Shown here in pieces: positions 19,992-31,291 of a stretch of DNA of 64,000 bases; position 1 is the stretch's first letter; each line of letters begins with the position of its first letter. The stretch is from positions 554,655-618,654 of the forward strand of contig PCDI01000008.1 in the NCBI GenBank assembly GCA_002778195.1. The letters run 5' to 3'. A program made the translations under genes and the position numbers. This stretch comes from Raffaelea ambrosiae. Its lineage: Eukaryota > Ascomycota > Sordariomycetes > Ophiostomatales > Ophiostomataceae. The notes under the pieces are model-generated. The model ran no database searches. It was given only the letters and a program-made list of their open reading frames with translations, and was not told where the DNA came from.

Positions 19992-21609
19992 ATGTCCATC
20001 TTGACTCGTGCTGTCCGGTGGTACCGGTCATGTCTGTTCCAGATCGTCGTTGTTGGCCTCGTTGCCTTCTGTGAGCCCGGCATCTGGACCGCCCTCAACA
20101 ACCTTGGAGCCGGAGGCAATGCTAGCGTAGGACATCTTTCACGCCCCTCTCCGAAATCTGCACAGCTCTGACAGAACATGCTCTAGCCCGAACTGAACAA
20201 CGCGGCCAATGCACTCACCTATGGCCTGATGTCGATTGGCTGCTTTCTCGCCGGCGGTGTCAGCAACAAGATCTCAGCAAAGTGGACGCTGTTCCTCGGC
20301 GCCGCCTTCTACACCCCCTATGCTGCTGGCCTGTACTGCAACAATCGCTACGGAAACGAGTGGTTCCTGCTTCTGGGCGCCGCTCTCTGCGGAATTGGCG
20401 CATCCCTTCTTTGGGCCAGCGAGGCCGCCATTGCAGTCGGCTACCCCGAGAAAGAAAACCGGGGACGGTAGGTTTATTCACCGCACCCCCTCCCCATTTA
20501 GCGCCTGAGCTGACGTCCCTTGCCGGTAGATATGTTGCCATTTGGATGGGCATCCGACAGCTGGGCCCCCTGGTTGGCGGTGCAATATCTCTCTCGCTCA
20601 ACGTCCACACGGCCCATCGTGGAAAGGTGTCGTACCGGACATACCAAGGTCTCGTGGCCATTTCCTCGCTCGGGGCTCCGTTCGCACTCCTGCTCAGCCA
20701 GCCAGACAAAGTTATCCGGAGTGATGGGACCAAGGTGCCGTACCTGAAGCAGACAAACTTTGCTACAGAAGCTCGCGGAATTTGGAAGCAATTGAGAAAC
20801 AAGTACATGCTCCTTCTCATTCCCGTCTTTCTGGCCGGCCAATTCGGCGTCACATACCAGGGAAACTATTTGACGAGTAAGTGCCACGATTGCCATGCCC
20901 AAATTTCTCCAGCTTTTTTTTTGTTTTTTTTTTATTCTTTTCTGTGTGTGTGAAAGAGAGAGAGTTGACTGACTTTTGATTAGACTACTTCACCGTCCGT
21001 TCCAGGGCCCTTGCTTCTTTCTTGACCGCCGTGGTTGGGGCAGCCGCAAATATCACCACGGGCATCCTCCTGGACCTCAAGTTCATCCCCAGGGCGACAC
21101 GGTCTCGGGCCGTCTATGTTTACGTGCTCATATTCGTGACGGCGGCCTGGGTGTGGATGGCCATTGTCCAGGTCAAACTGTCGCGCATGGCGACAAGCCC
21201 GTCATTCGACCTGGGCGGAAGCGCCTTCTTTCGCTCGGCGTTCGCGGTGTACATTCTGTTCCGGTTCTTCTACGAGGCGCTGCAGACGTACATCTACTGG
21301 TTGATGGCCGAGATCAAGGGCGCCCAGGGAGACGGCGACATTTCGCGCACGACGGGCATCCTGCGCTCGTGGGAGTCCATTGGAAGCACCATTGCGTACG
21401 CCATCGGTGCGACGCATACTCCAGATCTGACCCAGATGATCATTAGTTTTGCATTGTGGGCTTTTACGGTGCCGTTCACTCTGATTGCGGTGTTTGGAAA
21501 CTACAACCACGATTTCGACGCTGCCGAGATGGTGGAGGACAGCGATTCGAGAGACAACAGCAGCGTGGAAGCACAGACTGTCGTTGTCCATGGCAAGGGC
21601 GACGCCTAA
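19992..21609 (+). CDS. UNC93-like major facilitator superfamily protein
   Basis: Integral membrane protein of 462 residues. Exons 19992-20126, 20187-20467, 20530-20876 and 20984-21609; introns 60-107 nt. Joins restore NRGR-YVAIWMGIRQLGP and YLT-NYFTVRSRALASF. The family pattern is that of fungal UNC93/DUF895-like MFS proteins: FCEPGIWTALNNLGAGG in helix 1, a short ANALTYGLMSIGCFLAGG second helix, LLWASEAAIAVGYPEKENRGRY before the central loop, and the late YWLMAEIKG...ARTTGILRSWESIG-type block (here SRTTGILRSWESIG). The hydrophilic C-terminus has acidic and basic patches. Transported substrate is unknown; many fungal relatives are annotated only as 'DUF895 domain membrane protein'. Located most likely in the plasma or an internal membrane. 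Confidence 0.9.
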
Positions 21610-22625
21610 ATAGACGGTACTCCCCCTTTTGGATTAATACTTTCGTTCCGCAGCTGCCCACGGAGTTTTCCGGGGAGATAGATATGGAGCCATTGCATTC
21701 ATAGACACATAGACAGATAGATCAGAAGAAGATGGCCAAAGCAAATTTGTTCTTGGGTATTCCCTCGGTCTCTGTCAATTTCAATGGCACAGTGCATCTC
21801 ATGTTCACAAAAAGTGACCACACCATGGTCGATGGCGGCCTTCTGTGGCTCAATGAATGCGCCATGTAAATTTGGGACCAAGGCGTTCACGCTTGAAAAG
21901 ACAGGCTGCTCGGTATTGTGAACAGGATGAACGTGACGAAACTCCGAGATTGGCCTACAGTTATTCCAGAACAGCTGCTTCTTTTCGTATTGTGGAGAGA
22001 CAAAGCAATCGATGTTATTGTGCGAACCAATTGCGGATGTTCAGCATGTCTGCCAGTTATCCTAAAGAATTGGGGTGCTCTGCCTGGCAAATTCACGGAG
22101 ATGGAATACACGAATTTCACTGTGATGCCTCCCACAACTAAGGATTCTTTTCCAGGCTTCGTGGGCCTTTTCAGGCGGCTACTAATGCGGCCACATGCAT
22201 GGCCGCACAAAGCGGTCACACAGACAACACAAGCAAAAGAGGCAAACAGCGTCTGCCTAATAAAACCAAGCAATCCTGTTGCACAGACTGCCATCGTTCC
22301 GCGCCAAAATGCGTGCTATCAGCATTGACATTCTGTGCCGAGTTGTGCGTTGGTAACACTGGGGGCCAAAACCCAGGCTGCCAGCTGCCTCTGCCTAGAA
22401 TGCCTAGAAGACCTGACATGGGAGAACAGGCAGCATGGTCTTCCGCGGTGGTGACAATCAGGCAGACCAAGTCCATCCATCCTAGCCTCTGCGCAGGTGT
22501 TGTCGGCGGAACATGAATGACGAGGCCAGCTCGACAGAGATCCTGTGCTTTTACTTTGCACTGAGCAGCAGATTAACCTTTTAATCAACCAAATCTACAG
22601 ACAAAACAGACAAAAACAGACAAAG
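21610..22625. other. Intergenic region
   Basis: About 1 kb with only low-quality short ORFs on both strands. Contains the 3' end of the UNC93-like gene and the former promoter of the AAA-ATPase pseudogene. Nothing else recognised. Confidence 0.4.
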
Positions 22626-24752
22626 ATGGTCAAGAATAGCGCAAGAAAGTCCTGGGCGGTCACGAAGCTGTACCGCCACGACTGTCGTGGTGGCTGCTGT
22701 CGAGCACGATGGTCCAAATTTGCGACACACGGCGCGGAACAAGCTGCTCTGGCCGAGGAAGTTGAGAACGATTCAATTGTTTGTCGCTATACATTCTCGA
22801 AAGATTCATGGCATACCATGAACTTCACAGTACAGGATCCGGCTATGAGGGCTCATCTCACCAAGGCTCTTGATGACTATCCGGATTTTGGCTTGGAGCT
22901 CGAAGAATGGAGGTTCACCCCCCCTTACCAACCCATTGTCCACAGATGGGAGCGCATCATCAATGAGGAGACGTCGGACGAAGACCTTGCGGACAGCACG
23001 GCGGCTGTCGCACAACTGACTGCCTTTCTGCGTCCCCTTGGCGCCCCATCCGTGGGAGCCCTGGCCGAGACCAGGAAAACGGGAAGAATCGCCTATGACG
23101 ACATCTGGCAGATCTTCCCCCCTGGCGAGCTTGTTGTGACCACGTTCTATGGAGTTCAGTGTGTATCCCGCGTCATCAAGTGCAAATACCAATCCAATAT
23201 GATGTCATGGGTCATTACTCTGGAGTTCATCAATTGGGATGGAGAGTACTGTGGATACGAGACGACCAGAGTTGTCATTCCGCATTATAGTGGACTGCAG
23301 CACGTCGTGTCTCTGGATGTTCACCCTCTCTCTTTCCGAGAGGATGCTTCTGAGATCAGGACCCACATGGTGGAGAGAGGAAGAACGTTTGAGAGCCTGC
23401 GTGGCTACCACTTCCGCTCGTGTGTCGGCACGATGGTTCCCCTGGACACGGCCGAACCCGAGGAGAGATCGGTATAACCCTCCACCCGATCCCACTGTGA
23501 TTGCTTTATACGCATGAAGCTGGCAAACACGCAACAGGTTGCCGGCAGGGTCATCATCGACGCGTTTGCACACTACCACGCCAAGAACAAGAACCTTCCG
23601 GAGCTGAGACCTTTGGCAGGTGGACAAAACACCAAAGACACCTCCGATTCGAGCGACTCCAACACTGCAGAGACGATGACGACGAAAGCAAGGCTGTGCT
23701 CAAGGGACCGGCGAAGAGGGCCAAGAAACCCGACGAAAACTTTGGAGTGCGCCACGAGTTCCCGGAGGACTTGACCGATGACGAGTGTCTCCTGGCGACG
23801 CCTTTGGTGATTGGATTTGACATGAAGACCAAGCAATGGGCGCAATTCCGCATCGACGAGCTGTCGCCCATTGCCTGGAATGATGCGGCCTTTGACAGTC
23901 TCATACATCCCGGCAACGCCAAGGAGCTGGCATGGTCGTTTGTTGAGAGCAAAGCACTCGCCGAAAATACATTGGATGACTTTGTCCAGGACAAGGGTAT
24001 GCAACGAGAGTTCCAGTGCGAGTCGTCGTCGAGGACTCAAATATTTCCTTTCTTTCTTTCTTTTTTGGTTTGGCCTTCTTGCTGACACGAACACTTGGGC
24101 CGTGGTCTGATCATCTTGATGTTTGGCCCGCCCGGTGTAGGGAAGACGTTCACTGCCGAAGCAGGTAAGAAGACCCGCGCCAACAAAATGAACGCTCCTT
24201 TTTTTTTTTTTTTTTTGGTTTCACTGTGGCCAACAATAGACAGTTTCGGAACGTGCCCGCGTGCTCTCTACAGCATGAGTGCGGGAATGCTTGGGACCAA
24301 TCCGAAGCAGGTAGAGGCCGTCCTCGATAAGGCTCTGAACCTATGCCGACTCTGGAAGGCGATGCTTCTTCTAGACGAGGCGGACGTCTTCCTCGGGGCC
24401 CGGACCACCGCAGACATTGCCAGAAATGAACTAGTTGCTTGTGAGCAGATAACTACCCCCCCCCTCCCCCCCCCAATAGTGACAATATGTATATTGGCTG
24501 GTCTGGTATCCCATGCAAGACCCAACTGACCCCGAGCCTGTCGCAGTGCTCCTCACCAAGCTGGAATACTACCAGGACACTTGATTCCTGACCACGAACC
24601 GCATGGCCAGCATTGACCACGCCTTCCAGTCCCGCGTTGACCTCTTTCTGCCGTACGGGAATCTGACCACGGCTAGCCGGCGCGCTGTGTGGGCCAGCTT
24701 CATTGCCCGTGTCGGCCCGGACAAGTTTGCTCTCCCGTCTCTTCTGATATGA
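22626..24752 (+). pseudogene. AAA-family ATPase pseudogene (DUF7025 + AAA type)
   Basis: Recognisable along its length as a fungal ATPase with an N-terminal DUF7025-like region (name from memory) and one AAA module. Order: N-terminal region from 22626; a 48-nt intron at 23472-23519; the segment QQVAGRVIIDAFAHYH; the pre-AAA segment LATPLVIGFDMKTKQWAQF; Walker A as FGPPGVGKTF (24122-24151 region); LYSMSAGMLGT; Walker B as AMLLLDEADVFL; and the sensor region LTTNRMASIDHAFQSRVDLFLPY. Lesions: a frameshift between about 23640 and 23690, after which the coding frame is the other one; the intron at 23997-24098 ends in GG instead of AG; TGA at 24582-24584 in the otherwise perfect ...LEYYQ..FLTTNR block; and the 3' part is missing after about 24750. 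Several independent breaks make a sequencing artefact unlikely. Confidence 0.85.
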
Positions 24753-25074
24753 CATGCTCCCGCCTTTGTTTTGTTCTGTTCCTCGTCTGATATTTGGTTT
24801 CAGTATTCCAGACTTCCTAGACGCTGGATTCCATTTCAATCTGTAGACTGTCTTATCAGTCCTTACACAGACCAGTGCTCGTATATGAGTGTCCACTCAT
24901 TTTAGTCATAACACGTCGTGATCAAATATACAGTTTGGTTCACAATACCGTCTGGCTTGACTTGTCCGAAAAACTATACCGTGCAAACAATTACGATTTT
25001 CCATTTTCTTGCCACGTCTTTTGGCATGCCCTTCTAGAATCCAAATAGGACGAAAAATCTTCAACAACCAATAA
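24753..25074. other. Spacer before tRNA-Leu
   Basis: AT-rich 322-bp spacer between the ATPase relic and the tRNA gene. No gene seen. Confidence 0.4.
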
Positions 25075-25165
25075 GGCAAGATGGCCGAGCGGTTAAGGCG
25101 CTAGCTTCAGGTTCCTGAACTTGCTAGTGTGGAAACACGCGTGGGTTCGAGTCCCACTCTTGTCA
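25075..25165 (+). tRNA. tRNA-Leu(CAG) with a 10-nt intron
   Basis: A full cloverleaf can be drawn. Acceptor GGCAAGA (25075-25081) pairs with TCTTGTC (25158-25164), with one G-T wobble. The D arm is GCC...GGC, with the A box TGGCCGAGCGG. The anticodon stem CTAGC (25101-25105) pairs perfectly with GCTAG (25123-25127). The loop TTCAGG + T places anticodon CAG at 25108-25110, with U33 before it and G37 after. The extra ten bases 25112-25121 sit exactly one nucleotide after the anticodon, the canonical nuclear tRNA intron position. A long variable arm (class II, as in Leu) has a small GTG/CAC stem. The T arm is GTGGG-TTCGAGT-CCCAC and contains the B box. The discriminator base is A at 25165. CCA is not encoded, as expected for a eukaryote. 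Confidence 0.93.
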
Positions 25166-25169
25166 ACAA

Positions 25170-25176
25170 TTTTTTT
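25170..25176 (+). terminator. RNA polymerase III T-run terminator
   Basis: Run of seven T residues starting about five bases after the tRNA 3' end; the standard Pol III stop signal. Confidence 0.8.
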
Positions 25177-25584
25177 GCCCTTCTTCTACAGTCGTTTTTT
25201 TTTTGCTTGCTCCAACCGACTTTTTTTTGGTGATAGTTAATGTACATATTGACACTGTGCGTTTCCTTTTCTTTCATCCTTTCGTTTTTTATCCCTTTCC
25301 TGTTTTTCACATAAGTCTGTGGCTTAGGCTAAAGCGGGCCATCATGACTTGTTGGAGACATCTTCATACCGATTTTCAGCAATTAGTACCGGTTGGATGT
25401 TTCCTGGGAGGAAGCACTCAACGCGAGAAAGAGGCAATAGCCGGAGAGCGTATTACCTGGAATAGTGAGAAGAGGGGTCAGACTTGATTTTGGATCATAA
25501 AAAGAGAACGTGGGAGATGCTTTGGGCGTTCTGGTCTATCTGACAGTTTTCTTAATACTCGCTTTTTAATTCTGTGACGTTGAA
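25177..25584. other. Spacer downstream of tRNA-Leu
   Basis: T-rich spacer of about 400 bases holding further T-runs and the presumptive promoter of the dehydrogenase-like gene. No gene seen. Confidence 0.4.
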
Positions 25585-27223
25585 ATGTTTCGACTTTCCC
25601 CAACATTGTACGTCTGGTGGTTGAGCTTCGTCTTCGTGGCGATTGCCACAACAGATACTTGTCTGAATGCTACTCGGCAGTATGGCATGACTGCAGCTTC
25701 GGATATCGAACAGAACTAGTTCTGTCTGGTCTCACGGGGGCGCGGGGCATTGTATTTGATCCAGCAGGACACATGCTCGCAGTGAGCTCTGGCGAGGGCT
25801 TGGTCAGACTCACGTTAACTGGGGCAAACTCGACCAACATATCCGCTATCTGCGTCACCAACCGGCAGACAATTGCAGAAGACAGAACAGTAGATCATGA
25901 ATGCAGCTCCCTGTGATGGGTGTAGCTGACCGTAGTGCAGCTTAATCATGGACTGGCCATATCTCCCGATGGCAAGACTGTGTACGCCTCATCGATCCGG
26001 ACTGTCTTCTCCTGGGAGTACGACGCGACTACGGGCAATGCCACAAACAAGAAAGCAGTCATCACAGATATGAGCATCAATGGCAGCTATCATGATACCA
26101 GAACGCTCTTCATTCCACCCACACACAATGAACTCATGCTGGTGCAGCGTGGAAGCACCGGCAACATTGATGGTGGTGCCAGAGACGTGGCCAACAACCG
26201 TGCCACTGTCAAAATCTTCGACCGCACAGATATTGCCACCAAGCCTGTAGCTTATGCAGCGGGTGGGACGCTGCTGGCATGGGGCTTACGCAATTCTGTG
26301 GGATGGGGGCAAGATCCAACAACGGGATTCATTGTAAGTCTACGCGGGCCTTGTTTCAAGAGACCGACGACTGGGCGGCTGAGCTGACACCAGGGGGATG
26401 CCAACCCCCCCCAAAAAAAGTGGTCTGTTGAAAATGGAATGGATGACATGCAGCGTGACGGTGTCGACATTCACAATGGCAACCCAGCCGAGGAACTAAA
26501 CTTTCATGGCTTGATGAACGGTACCAAGTCGGCTGAATTTGGGGCCAACTACGACTACCCCGACTGCTTTTCGGCGTGGAACACCAGCTTGATTCCCCAT
26601 GCCGCGGAGAAACACATTGGGATTGGTACAGCATTCATGAACGAGGCGTCTGCCGATGGCACGGGTCCTGGTTCAGACAGCTGGTGTCAAATGCAGCGAC
26701 ACGCTGCCCGCAATGTGTTTTCGTCCCACATGGCCCCTCTGGACATCAAGTTCCGCAAAGACGGGAGTGCCGTGTACATCACCTTGCACGGGAGCTGGCG
26801 GGTGTTCGTGGACACTCTGCTAAAGCTTTCTTTCCTTCTTTCTTGCTCTTTTTTATTTTTATTTTTATTTTTATTTTTTATTTTTTTATTTATTTATTTA
26901 TTTATTTTTTATTCTTCGATTAACTAGGCATTACAAGTCCCGTGGCCTCCAACGGCTTTCGCTAACCGTTTGTCATGCACAGGGACAAATCCCCCAATGA
27001 AGGCTACCGGGTTTCCCTCGTGGACTTTGGCCAGGATGACATGCCCAAAGAGCCGCCCGCCAGTAACAAGGCCCGGATCATTGTCGTCAGCAACACCAAC
27101 TTGAGCAGCTGTCCGGGGAAGTGCGTGCGCCCGGTACAGATGGCGTGGGGCCCAAAAGTGGAAGGGCGACTGTTCTTTACATCCGACGCTTCCGGCGAGC
27201 TCCATGTTATTGATGGGGCATGA
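25585..27223 (+). pseudogene. Secreted sorbosone/pyranose dehydrogenase-like gene, damaged 5' part
   Basis: The product resembles fungal PQQ-type sugar dehydrogenases (glucose/sorbosone dehydrogenase fold, AA12-like; from memory). ATG at 25585 opens a signal peptide (MFRLSPTLYVWWLSFVFVAIA) and about 44 codons to a stop at 25717; the homologous text GYRTELVLSGLTGARGIVFD resumes in another frame. Later coding blocks are well preserved: LNHGLAISPDGKTVYASS; HDTRTLFIPP; VGWGQDP; then, after the intron 26334-26393, WSVENGMDDMQRDGVDIHNGNPAEELNFHG; KFRKDGSAVYITLHGSWR; and after an intron that probably starts at 26804 (or 26802, out of frame) and ends at 26982, RVSLVDF...CPGKCVRPVQMAW...GRLFFTSDASGELHVI. 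The junction near 25880-25935 needs an implausibly short 36-nt intron. I therefore treat it as damaged, although a corrected base near 25697 would revive much of it. Confidence 0.6.
26849..26911. repeat. AT-rich simple repeat in intron
   Basis: T5-6A units changing into TTTA units, inside the last intron of the dehydrogenase-like gene. Confidence 0.85.
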
Positions 27224-28348
27224 AAAGAGGCGACGGGTGTGAAACGAGCCCCAGGCACGAGACGCTGAGGGAGGCAGTGCTGGTGTTTGCAATGCAGCAA
27301 GTCGAATACAATTCAGTTGGCCAGTAAATGCAGAGAGCTTGGCTTCCGGCATTCCGGTGGGAAAGAAAGCGTTGGATCTGGCCATCGCCGGCATCCTTCG
27401 GCTGCACAGAGGATCTGCCAGATGTTGTTAGTTTTCTCAATGTACCCCAGTCCGCTGGGGATACTTAGTGTTCTGCAAGCCTTGTAGGGTGGCCGCAGGG
27501 TGGCTGCACATTCCAGTAGCTTGTTTAATTGGATGGCGGCCTACATGACGTCGGGAGAGTGCCGCGGTTGTACATGCGTGGTGTACATGTGTAGTAAGTG
27601 TCAAGGGGGGTAGTGAGCGAAAGGAATGCCAACCCCGCCAATTTAGATGAAGAAAATAAAATGCTTGTCATTGATAACAAAACTCCAAGGGCAACTAAAT
27701 AATATGTACAGAAACGCCAGTCTTCTAGATCTACTGTCGTGTGACAAGATGAAATGATCGTGATTACAAAGTGGTATATGCGGCCCTGCAGAGCTCGTAA
27801 ATGAACGGTGCTTTCTCCATGTCGCACTTTTCGTCTGCGCGCGCATGCTTTGAGGAAGAAAGCTGCAAACAAAAGACAAAAGAAAGGATAAATCGAGTGA
27901 ATGTAAGGCAGAAAGGATCGCTTCATGACATTTCCAATCATGCAAAAAAAAGGTCGTAAAGCCCCGAGGCAAAAAAGAAAATTCCGACAAATTCGATAAG
28001 AGACAGACACAGAAACCAAAAAAGTACTCCAAAAGGGGGACACGTGAATTGCAGAAAGGGCGCAACGATGCGGTGGCTGTGCGTCTTGAAGGCGTGTATG
28101 GTGCAGTCATTTTTTGTGTAAGTCGGTGGCGGGTATGCGCGGATGTATCACAAAAGTACTCGTAAATGTGCTCTGGTTCGGGAACTAGTGGCCGCGACAG
28201 CCGGCTCGCCCTCTCAATCCTTTCGTGATTCTGGTATGTAATGACTGGAGGCACTCGTCGCCGCTCGACCATTTGTGGCCATTTGCGAAGTCCTGTGAGT
28301 GGTCGACCACTCCCAGTGGCTGGCTGGTGCGCCGGCATCGTCGGCTGT
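27224..28348. other. Intergenic region
   Basis: Contains the 3' ends of the dehydrogenase-like gene and of the small basic-protein gene at 28349. Overlapping minus-strand ORFs (27525-28392) are Phe/Leu-rich through T-rich DNA and are not convincing. Confidence 0.4.
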
Positions 28349-28642
28349 TTACCAGTTGCGTGAGCGGACGTTCGATGACGAGGTCGAGCCAAAGGCTGGC
28401 ATCGACATGCGGTTGCGCATCTTGTTCACCGTCGAGGACGGCGATGAGCGGTTCTGGCTGGCAGCTGTGCTCACGGTGTTGGACGAGGATCCTGTGGAGT
28501 TGGGCGTCTGGTAGACGTATTCGCCGTCGACGTAAACTGCGTTGGACACAAACGTCGAGCGGCGGTCGCGGCGGCGCGTATAGCGGCGCTCGAGGCGCAG
28601 GACCTCGATCTTGGCCTGGATTCTCTCAATGAAGCCAACCAT
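28349..28642 (-). CDS. Small conserved basic protein, 97 aa
   Basis: Single-exon ORF from ATG at 28642. The first 45 residues are strongly patterned: an amphipathic helix (MVGFIERIQAKIEVLRLE) followed by RRYTRRRDRRSTFVSNAVYVDGEYVYQ. I recall similar short fungal proteins with the same RYTRR...YVDGEYVY core, so it is very probably a real gene. The remaining half is a Ser/Thr/Asn-rich disordered tail ending in basic residues. No signal peptide or membrane segment. Function unknown; the basic core could bind nucleic acid or acidic lipid. Upstream lies a long GT-rich leader with stress-gene-like CT stretches on the transcribed strand. Confidence 0.75.
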   Translation of the reverse strand: MVGFIERIQAKIEVLRLERRYTRRRDRRSTFVSNAVYVDGEYVYQTPNSTGSSSNTVSTAASQNRSSPSSTVNKMRNRMSMPAFGSTSSSNVRSRNW

Positions 28643-31291
28643 GGTGACGATAGTGTGCCAGGGGGGGACAAGGGCCGTGGACAGGTGGGAGCGTCTTCTT
28701 TGAGACTTGGTTGTCGAGGCGAATTGCGAGTCTTTTTGCTTGACAAGACTGCTCTTTTGCGAGGTTTGAAAAAGGTCGTCGAGAGTGCGGCTGTTTGGTC
28801 TGGAGATGTGAGGGAGTGAGGGTTTTTGTGCGCGCTGTGCGTATTGTGTATGTCCAGCAGGGTGCCGTATGGTGTGTGTAGCGTCTGCGTAGTATGTACT
28901 CGCGGCCAGGTGTGTCCAAGGCTGTGCGTGTTGTGTGTTGTGTACAATTCAAGGGCCAAAAAAGTCAATAACAAGCAAGACAAGAAAAAAACAAGAACGA
29001 TGCAAATGAGTGAGCTGAAAGATACCAGCAAAAAAAGGAATGCAGAGGGAAAGAACAAGAGATTTTGGACGGTGGAAATGAGGAGGAGCCATCAAAAAGT
29101 AATAAAGTGGTTGGCTCGAGACCTGGACCGTCCGTCGCTGCAACCCTGGTCCTTTACAAATTGCGACCACAACTAGCTCCCAACAATGCGGGAAGGAGCG
29201 ACAGGGAAAAGGGTGGGCGGCAAAGGGGGGACGGTCCATGCAAGCAGAAAGGAAGGAGCGAGAGGAGTGACCCCGGTCGAATGACGACAGGTCCCTGGAA
29301 CTTCTGCAAGATGGCACCAGCAGAGATAATCAACAAGACTCCAGCAGGCAGATACGAAAAAGAAAGCAATAGCGCGGGCTGAACAACGATGTCTGGTATC
29401 GTTTTACGAACATTGCGGACGCATGCAGCCACCGCGAGCGGATATTTGATCTACGAGTACAAGTATGTCTGCGTGCAAACAGCTCACTAATAGGAGACCA
29501 AGGCTGGCCGACGAACAGGCAAGTTCACGTATTTCTTACACAGTATCAAGACATGCCCGCAAAGGCAAAAAGAACACAGACGCACACAGGCGCAGTGTGT
29601 CTTTTGTCCCCTTTTCGCGTGCAGGACGTCAAGTTGACAAACCCCATACTTTCTCTCCCGTTTTCTGCCCTTTTTGGCTTGACTTTGCCTGACTTCGCTT
29701 GGTTTTGCTTGACATGCTACCCTGTATGCCTCCCCTTATTTTTCGTCGCATTTTTTACTATTTCGTTGCCTTCGTCCCTCTTTTTTTCCTCCTCCCAAAT
29801 GTTGCACCAACGGCCGTTCCTTCCTAAAACGACCGCCGCTGCGACCCCAGCGCGTTCCCCTGGCGGAAAACGTGCGAACGCCTGCTTCCAATGAAACCGT
29901 ATCTCTGGCCCTAGTAACAATCCGGCAAGGAACACAAACAATACGACAAAAAGACCAAAAGACAAGGACCACCACACATGGCTGTGTCCGCTCTGTGGGC
30001 CCCAGTGTCCTGGAAAACAGCGCCAAGTGGGGGAACTCCCTGCAACTAGAGGACAACCCCAGTTCGCTCTTTCCCCCAACCGTCAGTGGTGGGACACGCT
30101 GCAAATGAAAGCCAAGACCCCCAATTTGAAGAAGGCACAACCTGACATCAGACAGAAAAAGGAAAGAGGCGACAAGATGTGGTCAGTCATTGAGCGACTT
30201 CTTCCAATACTCGTACAGCCTCACAAAACTACCACTGTCGTACACCGTACATCCTTCCGACGAACTATCGTACTACCTACTACTACATAGTACGCGCTTG
30301 CGTGCTATTCAACACTACCCAATTCACGCATGGCAACAAAGTCACCTTGTTCATGCACGGTGCTTCATCCCGTCTCGAGCGTGCGTGTCGTGTGCCACTG
30401 GTTATGGGGAGGCGACGTTTCGCGATGTTTTGGATTTGCCTACAAGCGTGGCCAAAGCGCCATTCTACCGACCCGCTTCGCTTGACCCAACAAAGCTAAA
30501 AGCAGCCACTACTCGAGAATCTGGTTTCTCTGATAGCACACGGCCGAGAGGAAAAGGGGACCGTCGAGGGACGGCGCATTCACCCGCGCCAAAGATCATT
30601 CGCTCTAATGGTTATCTACTATGTACTTCCTCGTGGCAAGCCGAGACTGCAAGATGACGATAAGACATCAAAGATGGTGCCAACGCGTGTTGCCCCTCCT
30701 CCGTCCACACGCTTGTGTCAGAGCTTGGCAGTGATTGAAACAGTGACAAAGAAAACGCGGAAACAAAGACCATTTGTTTCCTCACTGCACTCGACCTGCT
30801 GACCTTTCCTTCAAAAAGGAGAGTCGAATGGCCGTCTTTCTGTTCACTTCCACTTGAACAGCCACTGAGGCGCAAGTACAGGGTCCTGGCCGGTAACTAC
30901 AGCTTGACGCGGTTTCCGCATCATGAATTTGCTTAGCACTTGCATGGCCCCTTTCTAACCCCTTTGTGCCAAAATTTTCCAACGTGGACAATGGCAGACG
31001 GCGGCTTTGTTCATCGCGGACAGCTTCACTGCGCCCGACACAGGCTGTGCTGGTGGATGCCTTTTGGTTCTTCTCCAGGAAAACACAAAAGATGATGAAC
31101 AATCAAGACGAACAACGTAGACATGTCGCCATATCCGAAAGCATATATACCTCTCTCGCCTTGTCTGTCGTTACTCTGTGTTGTTCAATAATCAATTCAC
31201 TACGCGACTTCAATCTACGACCACAACTCTTAGGACTTGCCCTGCATCCAATCGATCCCACAGATTCGTCAACTTTTAACCGATCATCAAA
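28643..31291. other. Long intergenic region
   Basis: About 2.6 kb between divergent genes, expected to hold both promoters and long 5' leaders. ORFs are short, out of pattern and probably fortuitous. CT-rich tracts occur near 29640-29820. A diverged regulatory RNA could hide here; I see no specific evidence. Confidence 0.4.

Noticed and set aside
28471..29058. 195-residue minus-strand ORF overlapping the small basic-protein gene
   Set aside because: It extends into its GT-rich leader; repetitive HTT/THN text has no conserved feature.
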